This document shows, piece by piece, positions 22,830 to 34,151 of a stretch of 64,000 nt of DNA (positions are counted from its first letter, which is position 1; every line of letters starts with the position of its first letter). The DNA comes from Armillaria gallica (lineage: Eukaryota; Basidiomycota; Agaricomycetes; Agaricales; Physalacriaceae). The position numbers and the translations under genes are program-made. The notes below the pieces were generated by a model. The model did not search any database. It was given only the letters and a program-made list of their open reading frames with translations, and was not told where the DNA came from. The stretch covers positions 682,001 through 746,000 of the forward strand of contig JBANDB010000011.1 of NCBI GenBank assembly GCA_037576215.1, written 5' to 3'.

Positions 22830-22990
22830 CGAGTCAGAGTAAACCACGGTCCGAGCATCCGGAATCCCGAAATAGATGCCAATTTGATATTCACATCGCG
22901 TTTCTTGATTACGAACCACCAACACCACCACCACCGACGACAACGACAGTGACGATATCTTAGCCAGTGTGGCAGTAGCTAGATATCTAG
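22830..22990 (+). other. Recurrent coding-like module P, copy 1
   Basis: Contains a stretch (CCAATTTGATATTC, then a CACCACCACC-ACGACGACAACGAC run) shared with 37120-37240 on the plus strand and 24770-24900 on the minus strand. Where open it encodes FDI followed by Pro- and Thr-rich residues. I do not recognise a family. It is one of the modules that recur with the DUF6534 and oxidoreductase copies. Confidence 0.4.
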
Positions 22991-23029
22991 TGACCGTCTA
23001 ATTCTCTACTTCTATTACAGCAGAAACAA

Positions 23030-23835
23030 CGCCTTGTCACTGCAACCCCGCGCTTCTGTGGTCGCTAGATCGGAGGAGGATACCGTCGATGTACGGATAG
23101 CTCGTAATTGACATACGTTGGGTTACGCGGCTCCATATGCTGGTGCCCCAGAAGACCTATGAAACCGGACAGGTGGAGGGTAGTGACTTGGCACGGGAAG
23201 ATATGCAGCTTCAGAGGCGATTTCCATGTAATGGCGGTGGCTATCGAGCTGCGAAGATGGATGCTTTTGAGAGTATCCGTTGCTGGTGAATCCTCGCTAG
23301 GCGCCGACTCTTCGAAGAGATATCGTACAGGCAGGTTGTATGGAATATGTTGGACGGCTGTCCCTGGGCGTTGTCAATCGGAAAGTGCATCACGCACATC
23401 TATTCCGTGATGTAGATAGTCGTTGATCGGTCTTGAAGGAAACTCGAATTTCCGCGTGCTGGGTCCTATGTGAATTTGGGCTTGACCAGTAACGTAAACG
23501 ATAGCCACTGTTATGAATGAGATGAGGATGGGAGAAGCAAGAAGCGTGGCTTCGGCGTTTCCAAGGGAGGTCATGGTACAGTCTCGGAGAAATCAGGGAG
23601 GCGAGGGTGCGTTCTTCTGAAGATTGGACACAAATGAACTCGGGTCGTCCGGTACGGATTTTTATACTGACACGGGAGAGAGGAATCAGCTCGCACTATC
23701 TTTGGCTGAGCTTGTGCCATGACCGAACGAAAGGGATGACAAAGCCGGGAAGCTCGTCGTCATCTCGAAGATGGCGTTTGTCGTAGATTGCTGCCGGCGA
23801 GCCTTCGTGTTCGATGAGTCCTTAGAAAGGAATGC
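23030..23835 (-). pseudogene. Oxidoreductase pseudogene O3, inverted
   Basis: Minus-strand copy of the middle of the oxidoreductase. Reading downwards it shows YDKRHLRDDDELPGFVI, KIRTGRPEFICVQSSEERT, SLGNAEATLLASPILISF, a TGQAQIHIGP segment and finally HQHMEPRNPT, each matching the gene at 37495-39374 in order. Stops and frame changes occur between blocks, and both the N-terminal exon and the NAD-binding half are absent. Confidence 0.65.
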
Positions 23836-24479
23836 ACTTAGGGAAATTTCTGGACCAGAACATTAACAGCTGTCACACCTGCATCAGAAAGAGATTTACC
23901 CTATGACCAACTCTTGCCTTCCATCCTTTGACTTGCAGCGCGGTACTGTATCTAGGTAAACGGTGGGCAGAGAGAATTAGAATGAAGAACATACAGGTAT
24001 TCCAAAGCTTATCCTGGACCGCGAGCCCGAATCACAAGCGAATACCCATTCCAAAACCAAGCAGTCGTCGCCACCGCGGTCCCCGTCCTGATAACACTTT
24101 GGAGTTGACATTCGACGACCCTCAATGAGTCGATCACGATCAATACGGAGAATGTCTCCGAGCCGGGAGACAGGGAATCGTAAATGTACAGTTGAGCCTA
24201 GATAGTTGTCAGATCATTGAATAAAATGGAGGACAAGTACAGGCCATGGCTATCGGTACTACCTGAAACCTAAGCAATTCTAATCCCCCAAAGTCGAAGA
24301 AAACTGGAGGCGCCTATCGTTCTACACTTCTGTGCCTATTGCGAGAAAGACAACAATCTAACGGGCGTATGGGTAAGAACACTGTCGAGAACAGGCCAAG
24401 CGCGTGTACACAGGCCAACCTAGCTTAACCGATATCGGCAGACAATGGAAGCGACAGTTGGATAATGCAGAAGTTGGGA

Positions 24480-24905
24480 GCTAAATGTAGTTCAAGAATT
24501 TCGAAGCAATGGTACAAAATGCACATACCAGGTACAAGTTCGAGATCGTCGTGGTAAGGAAGTTCAAGCTGATGAACCGCTTGATGGCTGGAGTATCGAT
24601 ATTGGCAGGGGCAGGTCCTGCTGTTGCTATACGTTCCGCGGTTGCTTGACTGCATAGGAGAGTGAGAAAAGAAAGTGACAGACGAGCGTACATACAATCC
24701 GCTCACGTTGCACAGCGCGGTGTAGGAGCATAAATCGGACTTTCTCCAAGTGTTTCGTTAGCACCGCCCTGTTGCAGGGAACTGGCGTCGTCGTCGTCGT
24801 CGCCGTCGTTGGTGGTGGTTCGCCATCAAGAGACGCGACGCGAATATCAAATTTCCATCCCTTTTCGGATTGCGGACTCACGGCCCGTCTTACCGCTCCA
24901 CGTGA
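24480..24905 (-). other. Recurrent coding-like module P, copy 2
   Basis: Minus-strand open sequence: FDIRVASLDGEPPPTTATTT, then VRFMLLHRAVQRERIV, a probable intron (GTATGTACG...CTATGCAG) and SLNFLTTTISNLYLV. The first two blocks are shared with 37120-37340 (plus strand), including the intron position, which suggests a real exon of an unrecognised gene. A helix-rich, partly hydrophobic end could be a membrane segment. Function unknown. Confidence 0.4.
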
Positions 24906-25179
24906 AAGCCATGCCTCAGCCGTAGACTGCCGTAGATGTCATAGTAGTCCCTTCTGCAGCGGTTTGATACGAACACTAACGTCCTAATCATCCTTACCTA
25001 CTCAGCGAACCGTAATTCTCCATTCAGCATCAATTTTGGGTTCCTCGTGTTCCTTTTCACCACCTATCTTCTCAGGTTTATCTTTTTCGTTGCGAAGTTT
25101 GTGCATGATTTTCACGGTAACTTATATTTGTGTTTCATTTTCAACTCAACTGGCTCATGAAGGGTATACCTTATCTAGT

Positions 25180-26330
25180 CCATGTGTCCTGACACAGTGA
25201 TCAACGAAAATTGATGCTATTTGCCAGTACACAAAAGGACTTACTAGGACGAACCCCCGACTTTCCTTTGAACTCCCAACATTCCGGATTCGGTGGCCGT
25301 CAATAACATGTATCTCAGCCCGCTATGCTCTTGCAAGGACTTGGTCGTGGACTTTCCTGTAAAGTACCCAGCCGTCTATCCGTGCGATTCCGGCAATTCG
25401 TGGAGAGCACCCGAACGGGAACTGAGGGCTGTGAGTAAAATTTATTCTTTGTAGTTCTGGGACTGATTTGTATCTAAGATGCATTGGAATGACCAAAAAA
25501 TGAAGAGACCAAGTCCTTCTCAGTGCCCTTTGGCCGTCTACGATTTCTCCCGGTGTTCATCTCTCTTCGCCAGCATTTTGAGGAGGTACCGGGGGTAGGC
25601 GTATCTTTGTTGATTGCCGAGACACCCAGATGAGAATTCTGTCAGTCGATACTATCATCTCTTCATCCTCGTTCCCGTGTCCATCGGACCTCTCCTCTTC
25701 CCTGAAAATGCATTAGCTTCGTAAGCTTATCTGCTCTTCTGTCTTACTCACAAACGCCGGACCGACCAACCGGATATTCCGGCTTGGCGGTCCGGTATCC
25801 CCTTGGTGGATGCAAATTTGTCATTCGAACCGCGCCTCTTGAACAGCATCGGTGCGCTTCTTAACGTCCACTCACACAGTCACCTCTGAGGTCCTCAGGT
25901 GGGTGGAGAATCTGAGGCCTACCGCTCACCGTGGTTACTATTTGTTCCGTTAAAGTCACGAGGAGGAGGAGGAGGAAGCTCAAGTTTGGTTATTTTGTGA
26001 TGTTTCTGACAACTCGCAGGCATTGTGAACTGGGTCTTTGGCAAGAGTTTCCGGCCCGGCTCTCTCCCTTGTCGTTATCCTTTAGATGTGTATCTTAGGG
26101 CGGTGGACCTGCCCATTCCTAATTGGGACTTGCGCCGGCATCAGCACCATCACTACCTAGAGCCGACTCGCCTTTCCCCATTCTCTCCTGGAACTGGCGA
26201 GACGTTTCCAGTACCACAAAGACAACGAGGAACTACTCACCAACTTCGACTCACGGACGACGCTCCCAGGTATAGGCCGGCATCACAAGTCTATACCCAT
26301 AGAATGTAGCGTGGAGCTCCAAATAGAAAT
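25180..26330 (+). other. Recurrent module Q, copy 1 (unassigned gene remnant)
   Basis: Blocks shared in order with 40560-41320 and, for its right part, with 33570-33900. One coding-like segment reads LLGRTPDFPLNS here and LLGPTRDFSLYSP at 40600; another (about 26150-26370) reads SPGTGETF-like and SVELQIEIYDAHV here and LELKIRIYDANA at 33770. A GT donor follows the REL/RKL segment in both long copies. I do not recognise the family; the frames are interrupted. Module Q precedes DUF6534 copies T3 and T4 directly. Confidence 0.4.
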
Positions 26331-26696
26331 ATATGACGCCCATGTGTGCATCCATCTACCGCCCGCAAATCCTAGATCAGGCGTAATGGTATCTACTTCT
26401 CTATTTTTTTTTTACCTGCACAGTGATATGCACCTAATTATCCTCCGAATCTTTACAGCTTTCTTTGTCGGTGCAAGATCGTACATAAAAGTACGAGACC
26501 AACGTCCCATCATAACATTGCCTTCGCTGCTTCTGATGTTCCTTTTTCAGAATTGCCGGCAACGGCGCTGGCGCTTCAATCGGCGCAGCTCTGAGACACA
26601 AAAAAAACCGAGGACTAGGAGGCGGCATCAACAATGCTGTGTGCGTTGATGATGATCAGGCGATCGTCTTGGAGCTGTAACCGATCAATCTACTCG

Positions 26697-26703
26697 TATA
26701 TAA
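26697..26703 (+). promoter_or_regulatory. TATA box of DUF6534-like copy T3
   Basis: TATATAA, 57 bp before the ATG at 26760. The same box stands 49 bp before the ATG of copy T4, and the sequence between box and ATG is alignable (shared AACTCCCTTGT / GACTCCCTTGT), so promoter and gene were duplicated together. Confidence 0.5.
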
Positions 26704-26759
26704 GCTGAAAATACTTCCAGAAGTTTTACCTGCAACTCCCTTGTCAGTTGTGAACTGTG

Positions 26760-28724
26760 ATGTCTTCACAGTCCTTGACGGAGCTTCCTTCCGTCAGCGA
26801 GACTCTCGGTGCTCTTTATGTCGGGGCCATAATAGCTGCTGTGTATGTGCCCTTCCTCACCTGCAAGAAGATCTTTTCATTCATTTGCTTGGCAGTTTAT
26901 ATGGCATAGCAAACCTACAAGGGGTCATATACTACAGAAGATCCCAACGATTGGTTGGTGTACCGCTCATCTGTAAGTTATCGTTCTTTTGAAGTTCGCG
27001 GTATGTAGGCTGAAATCTATGAAATAGGTCGGGCTCCTTTGGTTCGTTCAACCGCATATGTCAGTCATGGTGACTACTACCTAGCTTCTTTGGCAGGGCC
27101 CTCGATACTGTTCATGTCGCTTTAAGCACATACGCCGTATATTTCTTGCTGATACATTTCTTCGGGGATTTGAACGGAGCTCTACAGTACAACTCGAGGT
27201 ATGTGTTTGGGCAGAGATGCGACATAAATTTTATTGAAGATCCATTGCTACAGGATCATGAAGGTGATTTTTTTCGACTGCCAATTGTAAGGATGTCCGA
27301 ATGGTGTACCTTAGTGGCAATTGGTTCTGAATGTGCGTCGTCATGGCAGATTTACCCTTTTAGCTTAACGCTGTCCCTACTAGGACATTCTCCCTGTGTA
27401 CATCCAAGGGTGAGAACAGCGTTATTTCTATGAAGCGCGCAAACACTGACTATTGTGGTCGTTAGGTTGTATGCCCTCCGACTATGGCAGCGTGCGTGTT
27501 TTATGCAGCAGTGATTGATAATGTCGTTGCTTATTGCGTTCATAGTTGGACGGAACTTTCACAAAATTATTACTTACTTCATCGTAAACATGCTTTGAAA
27601 TAATCGCTCGCCCGATTCGTACTGATTGTCGGATAGCCGTTGGCTGTAGTAGCCTCACTTGGTGATAACATCTTTGTCGTTTTTCCAGGGTTCGCTCTGA
27701 TTATCTTTCATTTAGGTACTGCCATATGTAAGTGTCAACTTCATTCGCAGGATCTGATTTTACTCAAAGTAAAGCCGCAGATGTGGTATACGACACGTAC
27801 GTGAACCCTCGTAGTTATCTGCATCACTGGAAATAACCTTCGACAGTTATATTGCATCGAATATTGCATCTGATTCCAGTTTGAAAGTATGTGATGTCCG
27901 TAATCAGAATGGCAGGGGATGCTGACGCAGATAACTTAGATCTCGATTTATATCTTTTTCTCCACAATTGCCGTTACGGACCTGATAATAGCCGTTCCAA
28001 TGTTCTATTACCTGCACAAGAGCAGAACTATTATACTTGCACCTTCGTGAGCTATTCCTTTCACCAGATCTTCGAGTTCTTGCTGATACAAAGTCGTAAT
28101 AGTACAGCTATTGTACTTCTCCGTCTAATGCGGCTTGTTCTCATGTCAGGATTAGCTACAAGGTGAGGACATTTGCTTCGATCCCTTTCAAATTCTTGCT
28201 AATTAAGACGACAGTGCATGTTCGCTGCTCACCCTCATTTCTGTCAGTTGTCTCTTACCCTCATCCGAATCCCATGCTAAAGATCTCTGGAACGTCCACA
28301 GTACATCTTGTGGCCGCAGTCTCTGGATTTCCTCGGAATTCATTTCGTCCTGTCTAAGCGTCAGTCTTATTCATTACTCGCCGTCGACAGATAATGGCTA
28401 ACGATCATATTCACAGTCTACATCAATTCGCTGCTTGCTATGTACATCATCATCTCTTGATGATTATCTACAGCTTACCGTCCATAGGCTCAATTCTCGA
28501 TCGAAACATCATTCGCGCAATCAGGCCACAGAGGATGATGTGAATTCGCTGCCTACCATCCTCCGCAGCACACCTCTCAGCTCTGCAGGCGATGTAAGCG
28601 AAACGGTGCGCGTATGCCACTATGAGCGTGTGGGATTCTCACATTGTATGTCCGTCAGAACGTCAGTATTCAACTCCCGGACAAACTGGAACCCTCAAAG
28701 AAAGCCCTTGATTGTCAAGTCTGA
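26760..28724 (+). pseudogene. DUF6534-type membrane protein, copy T3
   Basis: The start ATG at 26760 reads MSSQSLTELPSVSETLG, then an intron, YGIANLQGVIYYRRSQR, an intron, DTVHVALSTYAVYFLLIHFF and YVFGQRCDINF. Downstream blocks include LLRLMRLVLMSGLATR (about 28120-28163), YINSLLAMYI (about 28420-28445), GDVSETV, an intron, and a tail ending LEPSK...LDCQV with TGA at 28722-28724. The order and introns match copy T4. Stops within exons (for example TGATGA just after SLLAMYIIIS) indicate a pseudogene. Hydrophobic segments suggest an original multi-pass membrane protein. Confidence 0.6.
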
Positions 28725-28799
28725 CAGCCATTTGGCCCGATGTCGCCTCGCAGATTGGGAATGCCTGACTTACGCTGGCTTCTTACTATGAAGGTCACT

Positions 28800-29150
28800 T
28801 CAGGTTTGCAGATAATTAGCATATCCACGCGTAGTACTATTAGAGTCTCTGATAATTCCCGATAACATTTGAAAGTAGTGAGTAAGAATTTTTTTTCTGT
28901 GGCTGCAAAGGAGCATGAATTCGGGGTACTTGGAGGATATACTACAGACAATGCCATGAGAGATACCAGAGAGCGAACACTCAAAGGGCTACGGCCCAGC
29001 ATCGTGACGCATGCAAGACGCGTAATAGTGGCGGAAGAGAATGCCGACGGCACGCAAAATGGAAACTAATTTCATATTATTCCCTCTTCATGACCCACCC
29101 CCTGCGACGACGGCTCGACGATGAACACTTTTTGTCGACTTCCAGGTCTC
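28800..29150 (+). repeat. Downstream flank duplicated with T copies
   Basis: Diverged counterpart of about 36390-36640, downstream of copy T4: shared ACTACAGACAATG / ACTATAGACAATG, ATGGAAAYTAATTTCATATT, and a GACCCACC-GACGACG block. This shows that the duplicated unit extends beyond the DUF6534 gene. No gene assigned. Confidence 0.45.
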
Positions 29151-32100
29151 TTGTTATCTTCCTTCCTTCAACATTTATCTATCTAGTCGATTTCTCAGTA
29201 TGGGATTGACGAGCATCGGCTCTTTTCGTGTTCGGGAAAACATATATCTTGCATAATGGTAAGCCCATTCTCGAAGGGTATCTCTTCACGATGTCGGTTA
29301 TCAGCAATCTATAGGGTCCCAGAATGATGCAAGATTGAAAGATATGGATATGCAGTTTATCTTTTGCATCTGGTGCGTGACTGACATGTAGTATAGAAAC
29401 AGAATTTTTCATGTGCGTTCTAGGTGGCTGCCAGGATACTTGCGTCATCCAACCGAGGATTATCTTGTTTCCCTTTGCGGAGACAAGCTCGCACCTTTGT
29501 ACCTCGGAAAGTGCATCGTCGCTCCAAGGGTTCCCCTTATTCTATAAGTCAAGCAGAGATCCTTACCTTGAGTCACGGAAATCATCCTTGTAGCGCGAAT
29601 GAAGCAAGGTTTACGCGTTATTGCGGCATCTACCATCCTTGTCGCTGCGGTTACGTGTAATTCGCCAAGACGTTCGACATCGGAAGCTCTGAGATAGCCA
29701 ACAGACATGGTATGCACATTTGTCGGTGCTTCCTCCTCCTTGCCTGATCGACGTTTAGAGTCGGTGCGGTACTTCCCTTAGGAGTGAATTTCTGTTCCCA
29801 TAACCTTCGCCCAACAATTATCTGTGGACCGTCGAAGTGTCCCTTATAACTACCGATCTGGGGATGGCGAACTCGGCTCAGCTGAGCGTCGATGGAAGCA
29901 AGCTGTGATGAATTTTTGAACTCAGGCTAGCATTTTGAGGGGCGTGGTACATGTATTGGTAACAATTTGTTGAGAAACCGGGCACTAATGGGTAGTATCC
30001 TGATCAGGTCCTTGCGCGATTCTCGAACACGAATGTATGATCTGTTCTACGAGTATTTTGATATTTAGGCTTCACTCATGTTTTCAGTGTACTAGTAACT
30101 CGAAGCTCTGCGTCGAAATTTTTGAGCCGCGGAAGAACATAGCGGTCAGTTTTTGCAGGTGAACGTGCGTACACCTACCATGCGAAACACCGGTTGTTCA
30201 CCTTCGCTTGAACCAGATTTGCCCTCATAATGTTCCAGTGACATGTTCCGTAGGGATGTCTTACAAACGATGTTACCAGGTCTTCTCTGAAGCGTCTTTC
30301 TGTCAGTTGACCATCTAATATCAAGGCCCCGAGTTCACAGTCATAAATAGTGTCGGGTGCAGCTTTCAGGACAAGGGAGAGCGAAATTGATTTCGGGAAT
30401 TTGGTGTGTTCCTTTTGCTCGCTGCTGACGTACCTCCTGATGGCTGGGTTAAACAGAGATTCGTCGTGGTGTCGTTCGTGTTGTGGAATAAAGTTACGAT
30501 GTATGAGTATCGCTACAGTGCTCGGTATTCCATAATGTAATGTATATGTTTCAGTCTCAATCAAACTTTACGTTGGGAAATCGACACCGAACCCCCCAAT
30601 CAGATGCAAGATACAGGGTAAGACGAAGCAGGGGGGGCGAGTTTCCTTATGAGACGCACGATGAGAGTACAGGATATTGACATTGAATTACGGTGATAAA
30701 GCGATCAAATTATACCCTAGGCCTCGGGGACATTTTCCAAGGTTTGTCTAACGCAATCCTTGAATCAAAGATCTCTTCTTTGTTACTTCTCTGTTCATCT
30801 AATTCGCAAGATCGATGGGACCCACCGGGGAATGTTCGCAACCTGCGTGAAGGTTCAACCTACTCTCAGTCGAACAGTGAATCCGTGGTGCAGCATCACC
30901 TCCCCTGTCTGAATTTTTGAATTACACCGATACGACTGGACCGCCAAACCATCCGAAACCACCAACCACCTTCCTATGTGGTTTGCACGATTAGCGAGCA
31001 CCATTCTATTTCTCTTATATCTAAGCTTCTCTGCGCCTTCGCTTACCCGAACCCGGCTACAAGCTGCTGACGATGGAGACACCCAGTCAGCAGCAGAATT
31101 TTGGACTCCTATGAATCATGATCGCGCCACCAAGGCTGAACGTGATAATGCTTGAAAGAACTGTGTCAAAGTCGAACACGGCGATTTTGCAACTTATGGC
31201 TCGCTTCGTGTACTGATTTACTATGGAAAACCGCAATCTTGACCTATCGCGACTCGGGAACACGGTGAGTTTCTTGCCTGCTCTTATCTGTTTATTTAGC
31301 GTGTTGGCAGTAACCATCACACAGAGATAGCCTGGTGTGGCTGCAGGACGGAGAACAGGCACCTGTTGTGAAGTATGGGATATTCGAGAAGGTTACAGTT
31401 ACCCTATCCGCGTCTAACTATTGACTGACCTTTGCGCTAAAATTTGAATCTGCATATGTCGCAGCTCCGAGTCATATGGTATCTAAGTACTCCGACGCAT
31501 AGTATGCTTTTTGTCTTTCACGTTTTAAATAATTCTCATATAATGTAGGGAGTAAGAGAACAACTTTGTGTCAGCAGTCGACCACGTGTCACGCGAGAAT
31601 TTGGTGTCGGCATGGTTTCAGCAGCCATCACGTGTCATCCAAGTCGCTATGTTGAGATGTGAAGTACTGATATCTCGGAGGTCAGGTTGTACCCTGAACG
31701 GGTCCTTTAATACTTACTGATAGTTAGGTACGTAGGTATGATCACCGCATCAGGGACTATGGGTTCGGCCCACGATACGCCCACTATCACGCTTAGAAAA
31801 CTCCCATCTCCGCTACTGGTTCCATGGGTGCACTCAATACCAGAGGTTTCGCTTAAAAAACTCGGGAAGATGATACCAGTTAATGGTTACTGGAGTTAAG
31901 CCCGCTCACACTCTACCCTCTGAATCACGATTTCCACTGTCGTGTAACACAGTCTTCGCGCAGGGCTGATATCGCTAAGTTCCATTTCCTTCGATACAGC
32001 ACGCCAACCTCAACATCCTACCTGCGACTGGTGCACAGGGATTTCCCGCGTTGTCTTCCAAAGTTCAGAAAGAAGCGCCATCCACTACCCCAATCGTTGA

Positions 32101-33560
32101 TATGATTTTTAACCAACGGCGGCATCGACCTACGCCCACCGTGCCACGTGCCGTGTCTGACTCCAACAAGCTAAATTTAAAGACGGCTCGCCGCTCTGAG
32201 CTTCACTGCTTGGCACGGTACGGGTTCAGGGACAATCCTCCCTCGATGCCACCTCCGTCGCATCCGCGAGGATTAAATTCTTCGTATCGTTCACACCGTG
32301 TTATTATTTCCACAGGCGTTGCTCGATCTTGAATTTCTCCAATTAATGGCACCACAAAGAATGTTTCCAAATTAACCGAACTACTGGTATTTAATGGGAC
32401 CGTGTTGGGGACCTTGGAATACTGGGCTAAATCGGAATTAGCGAGCGGAGGGCGAGGTAGATTGTAAGCTTAGGACGTGTAGATGGTATATGAATGGAAG
32501 GTATTTCAAGGTGTGTTGTAGCTATGCTAAGGGAATGGCTTCGAGAAGAAATAAGGTACAATAGTACCGGTTGGTAAGCTTTCTTAAAGTGGGTGCTCAG
32601 AGGTACGCGAGCTCGTAGGGTTGCTCTGAGAAGTGCACAAGCTCGCGGTTGCTAGGTTCAGTCAAAGATAAGGAGGTAAAATTAGATGTATTAGGGGTTG
32701 GTACTCAACCCGTTATATAGTACGAAGGTTGATAACTAGTATGCTCTACAATATTCTAGGCATTTCGAAGGATTGTGAGGGCTCATTATTAGTAAGAAAT
32801 GTAAAGTAAATGGTAAAGAAAGTGCTAGACTTTGGTAGAAGAGGGAACTAAAGAATAAGGGAATTTACTGATCCGAGTCGCATCGGATTAATCCATAACA
32901 GACCGCAGGGTTTTTCTTGCCTGGTATTCATTTGGCTGCTATGCATTGGGCTTGCGGTGTCCGATGTGTTCGGAGATGAATTTGCTGCGTCACGCCGATT
33001 GACGTGTCGCGGAGCATAGAGGGAAATAGGCCGATCATGTTGATGTCCGTAAACGGCTGTATATGGCTAAACGTTACCGTGAACTACAGGCACCGTATCC
33101 GTAGGGTGCCCGTCCCTAATAACGTTCTCCAGAGAAGCTGACCAACACTCCATCCCAAAAGTCGTCCGATGGAGACTTCAAGGCGATGTGGGAACAAGGA
33201 TCACGGTAGAGACGATCACTTTAGGCGCTGAAAACCGGGTTGTTCACAAAATGTTTTGCATTACGCAAACCCTTCGTCGTTGTCCTTGCGTGCTGCTCCC
33301 AAAGGCTTCCAAGTTACACGAATACTACTCTAGACAGATGGTGTTGATCTTGGGTGCTCTTTCGAAACGTATGTCCAAAATGCTTTCGGTGTCTGCTGAC
33401 GCCTCAGTATATTTACATTCATAATGAAAACACTGCATATCTCGTCGTCTTCTTCCTCCCGTACCCCATGATGCGTCTCTACTCCGCGAGATTTGCGATC
33501 ACACCGGTACGAGTCTTTGCAGCCGTTGCACATGACTTAACATATCAGGGCTACAGATAC
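29151..33560. other. Gene-poor interval with unassigned frames
   Basis: About 4.4 kb with no recognised gene. The longest frame (30175-30564, minus, 129 codons) includes SLVLKAAPDTIYDCELGALI but matches nothing I know. About 31650-31970 is a diverged counterpart of 51560-52270 (shared TTGTACCCTGAA, CACATCAGG/CGCATCAGG and GATGATACCAGT), without the MITE present in the latter. About 32450-32900 is purine-rich and repetitive in feel (GTAAGCT, AAGGTATT) without frames. Confidence 0.4.
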
Positions 33561-33569
33561 ACCCATTGC

Positions 33570-33990
33570 TAATCGGGATGAAGTTGCACCCTTACCGAGA
33601 CCGATGCTACCCATCCTAGAACTGCGACCACCACTCCCTTTGCCCATTCTCTCCTGGAACTAGCGTAACTACTCCAGTACCGTGAAGGCAACGACGCAGA
33701 ACTTCCAGTGTCACTTTCAAGCCATGAACCGTGCTCCCAGTCCAAGCTGAAAATTCTAGACATTGAATGCAACCTGGAGCTCAAAATAAGAATATATGAT
33801 GCCAATGCAATACATTCATTTACCGCCCGCAAATCATGGATCATCAGTCATGGCGTCTGTTTCTCTATTAGATTATGGCCAGATTGATATGGCATTGATC
33901 ATCTTCGGAAATTTGCGGGCTCAAGATCGGGCATCTTGGGTCCTTTTTTTAGAATCATCAACAACAGCACCGATGCTTGCGGTACGGTGT
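33570..33990 (+). other. Recurrent module Q, copy 2 (partial)
   Basis: Counterpart of about 26140-26410: shared CCCATTCTCTCCTGGAACT, then CTCCAGTACC / TTTCCAGTACC, and GAGCTCMAAATARRAATATATGA. It encodes a short helical, charged segment (TPFAHSLLELA before a TAG) and LELKIRIYDANA. It directly precedes DUF6534 copy T4 as copy 1 precedes T3. Gene family unknown. Confidence 0.45.
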
Positions 33991-34096
33991 TGAGATACAA
34001 TAATCGCCAAGGACTATTATACATTGTGCTGACGATGTTGAGTCCGTTGATGATCGGGAAGCATAGTTTGTGCCGTAATGCGACAAACCTTACCCG

Positions 34097-34103
34097 TATA
34101 TAA
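34097..34103 (+). promoter_or_regulatory. TATA box of DUF6534-like copy T4
   Basis: TATATAA, 49 bp upstream of the ATG at 34152, in alignable context with the box at 26697. Confidence 0.5.
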
Positions 34104-34151
34104 GTTGAACAAGCTTCCGAGAGTTTCATCAGCGACTCCCTTGTACTTGAG

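Noticed and set aside
24770..24830. Coding CAG/ACG-type triplet expansion
   Set aside because: The CGTCGTCGTC run is the Thr-rich part of module P and is short and imperfect in all three copies.
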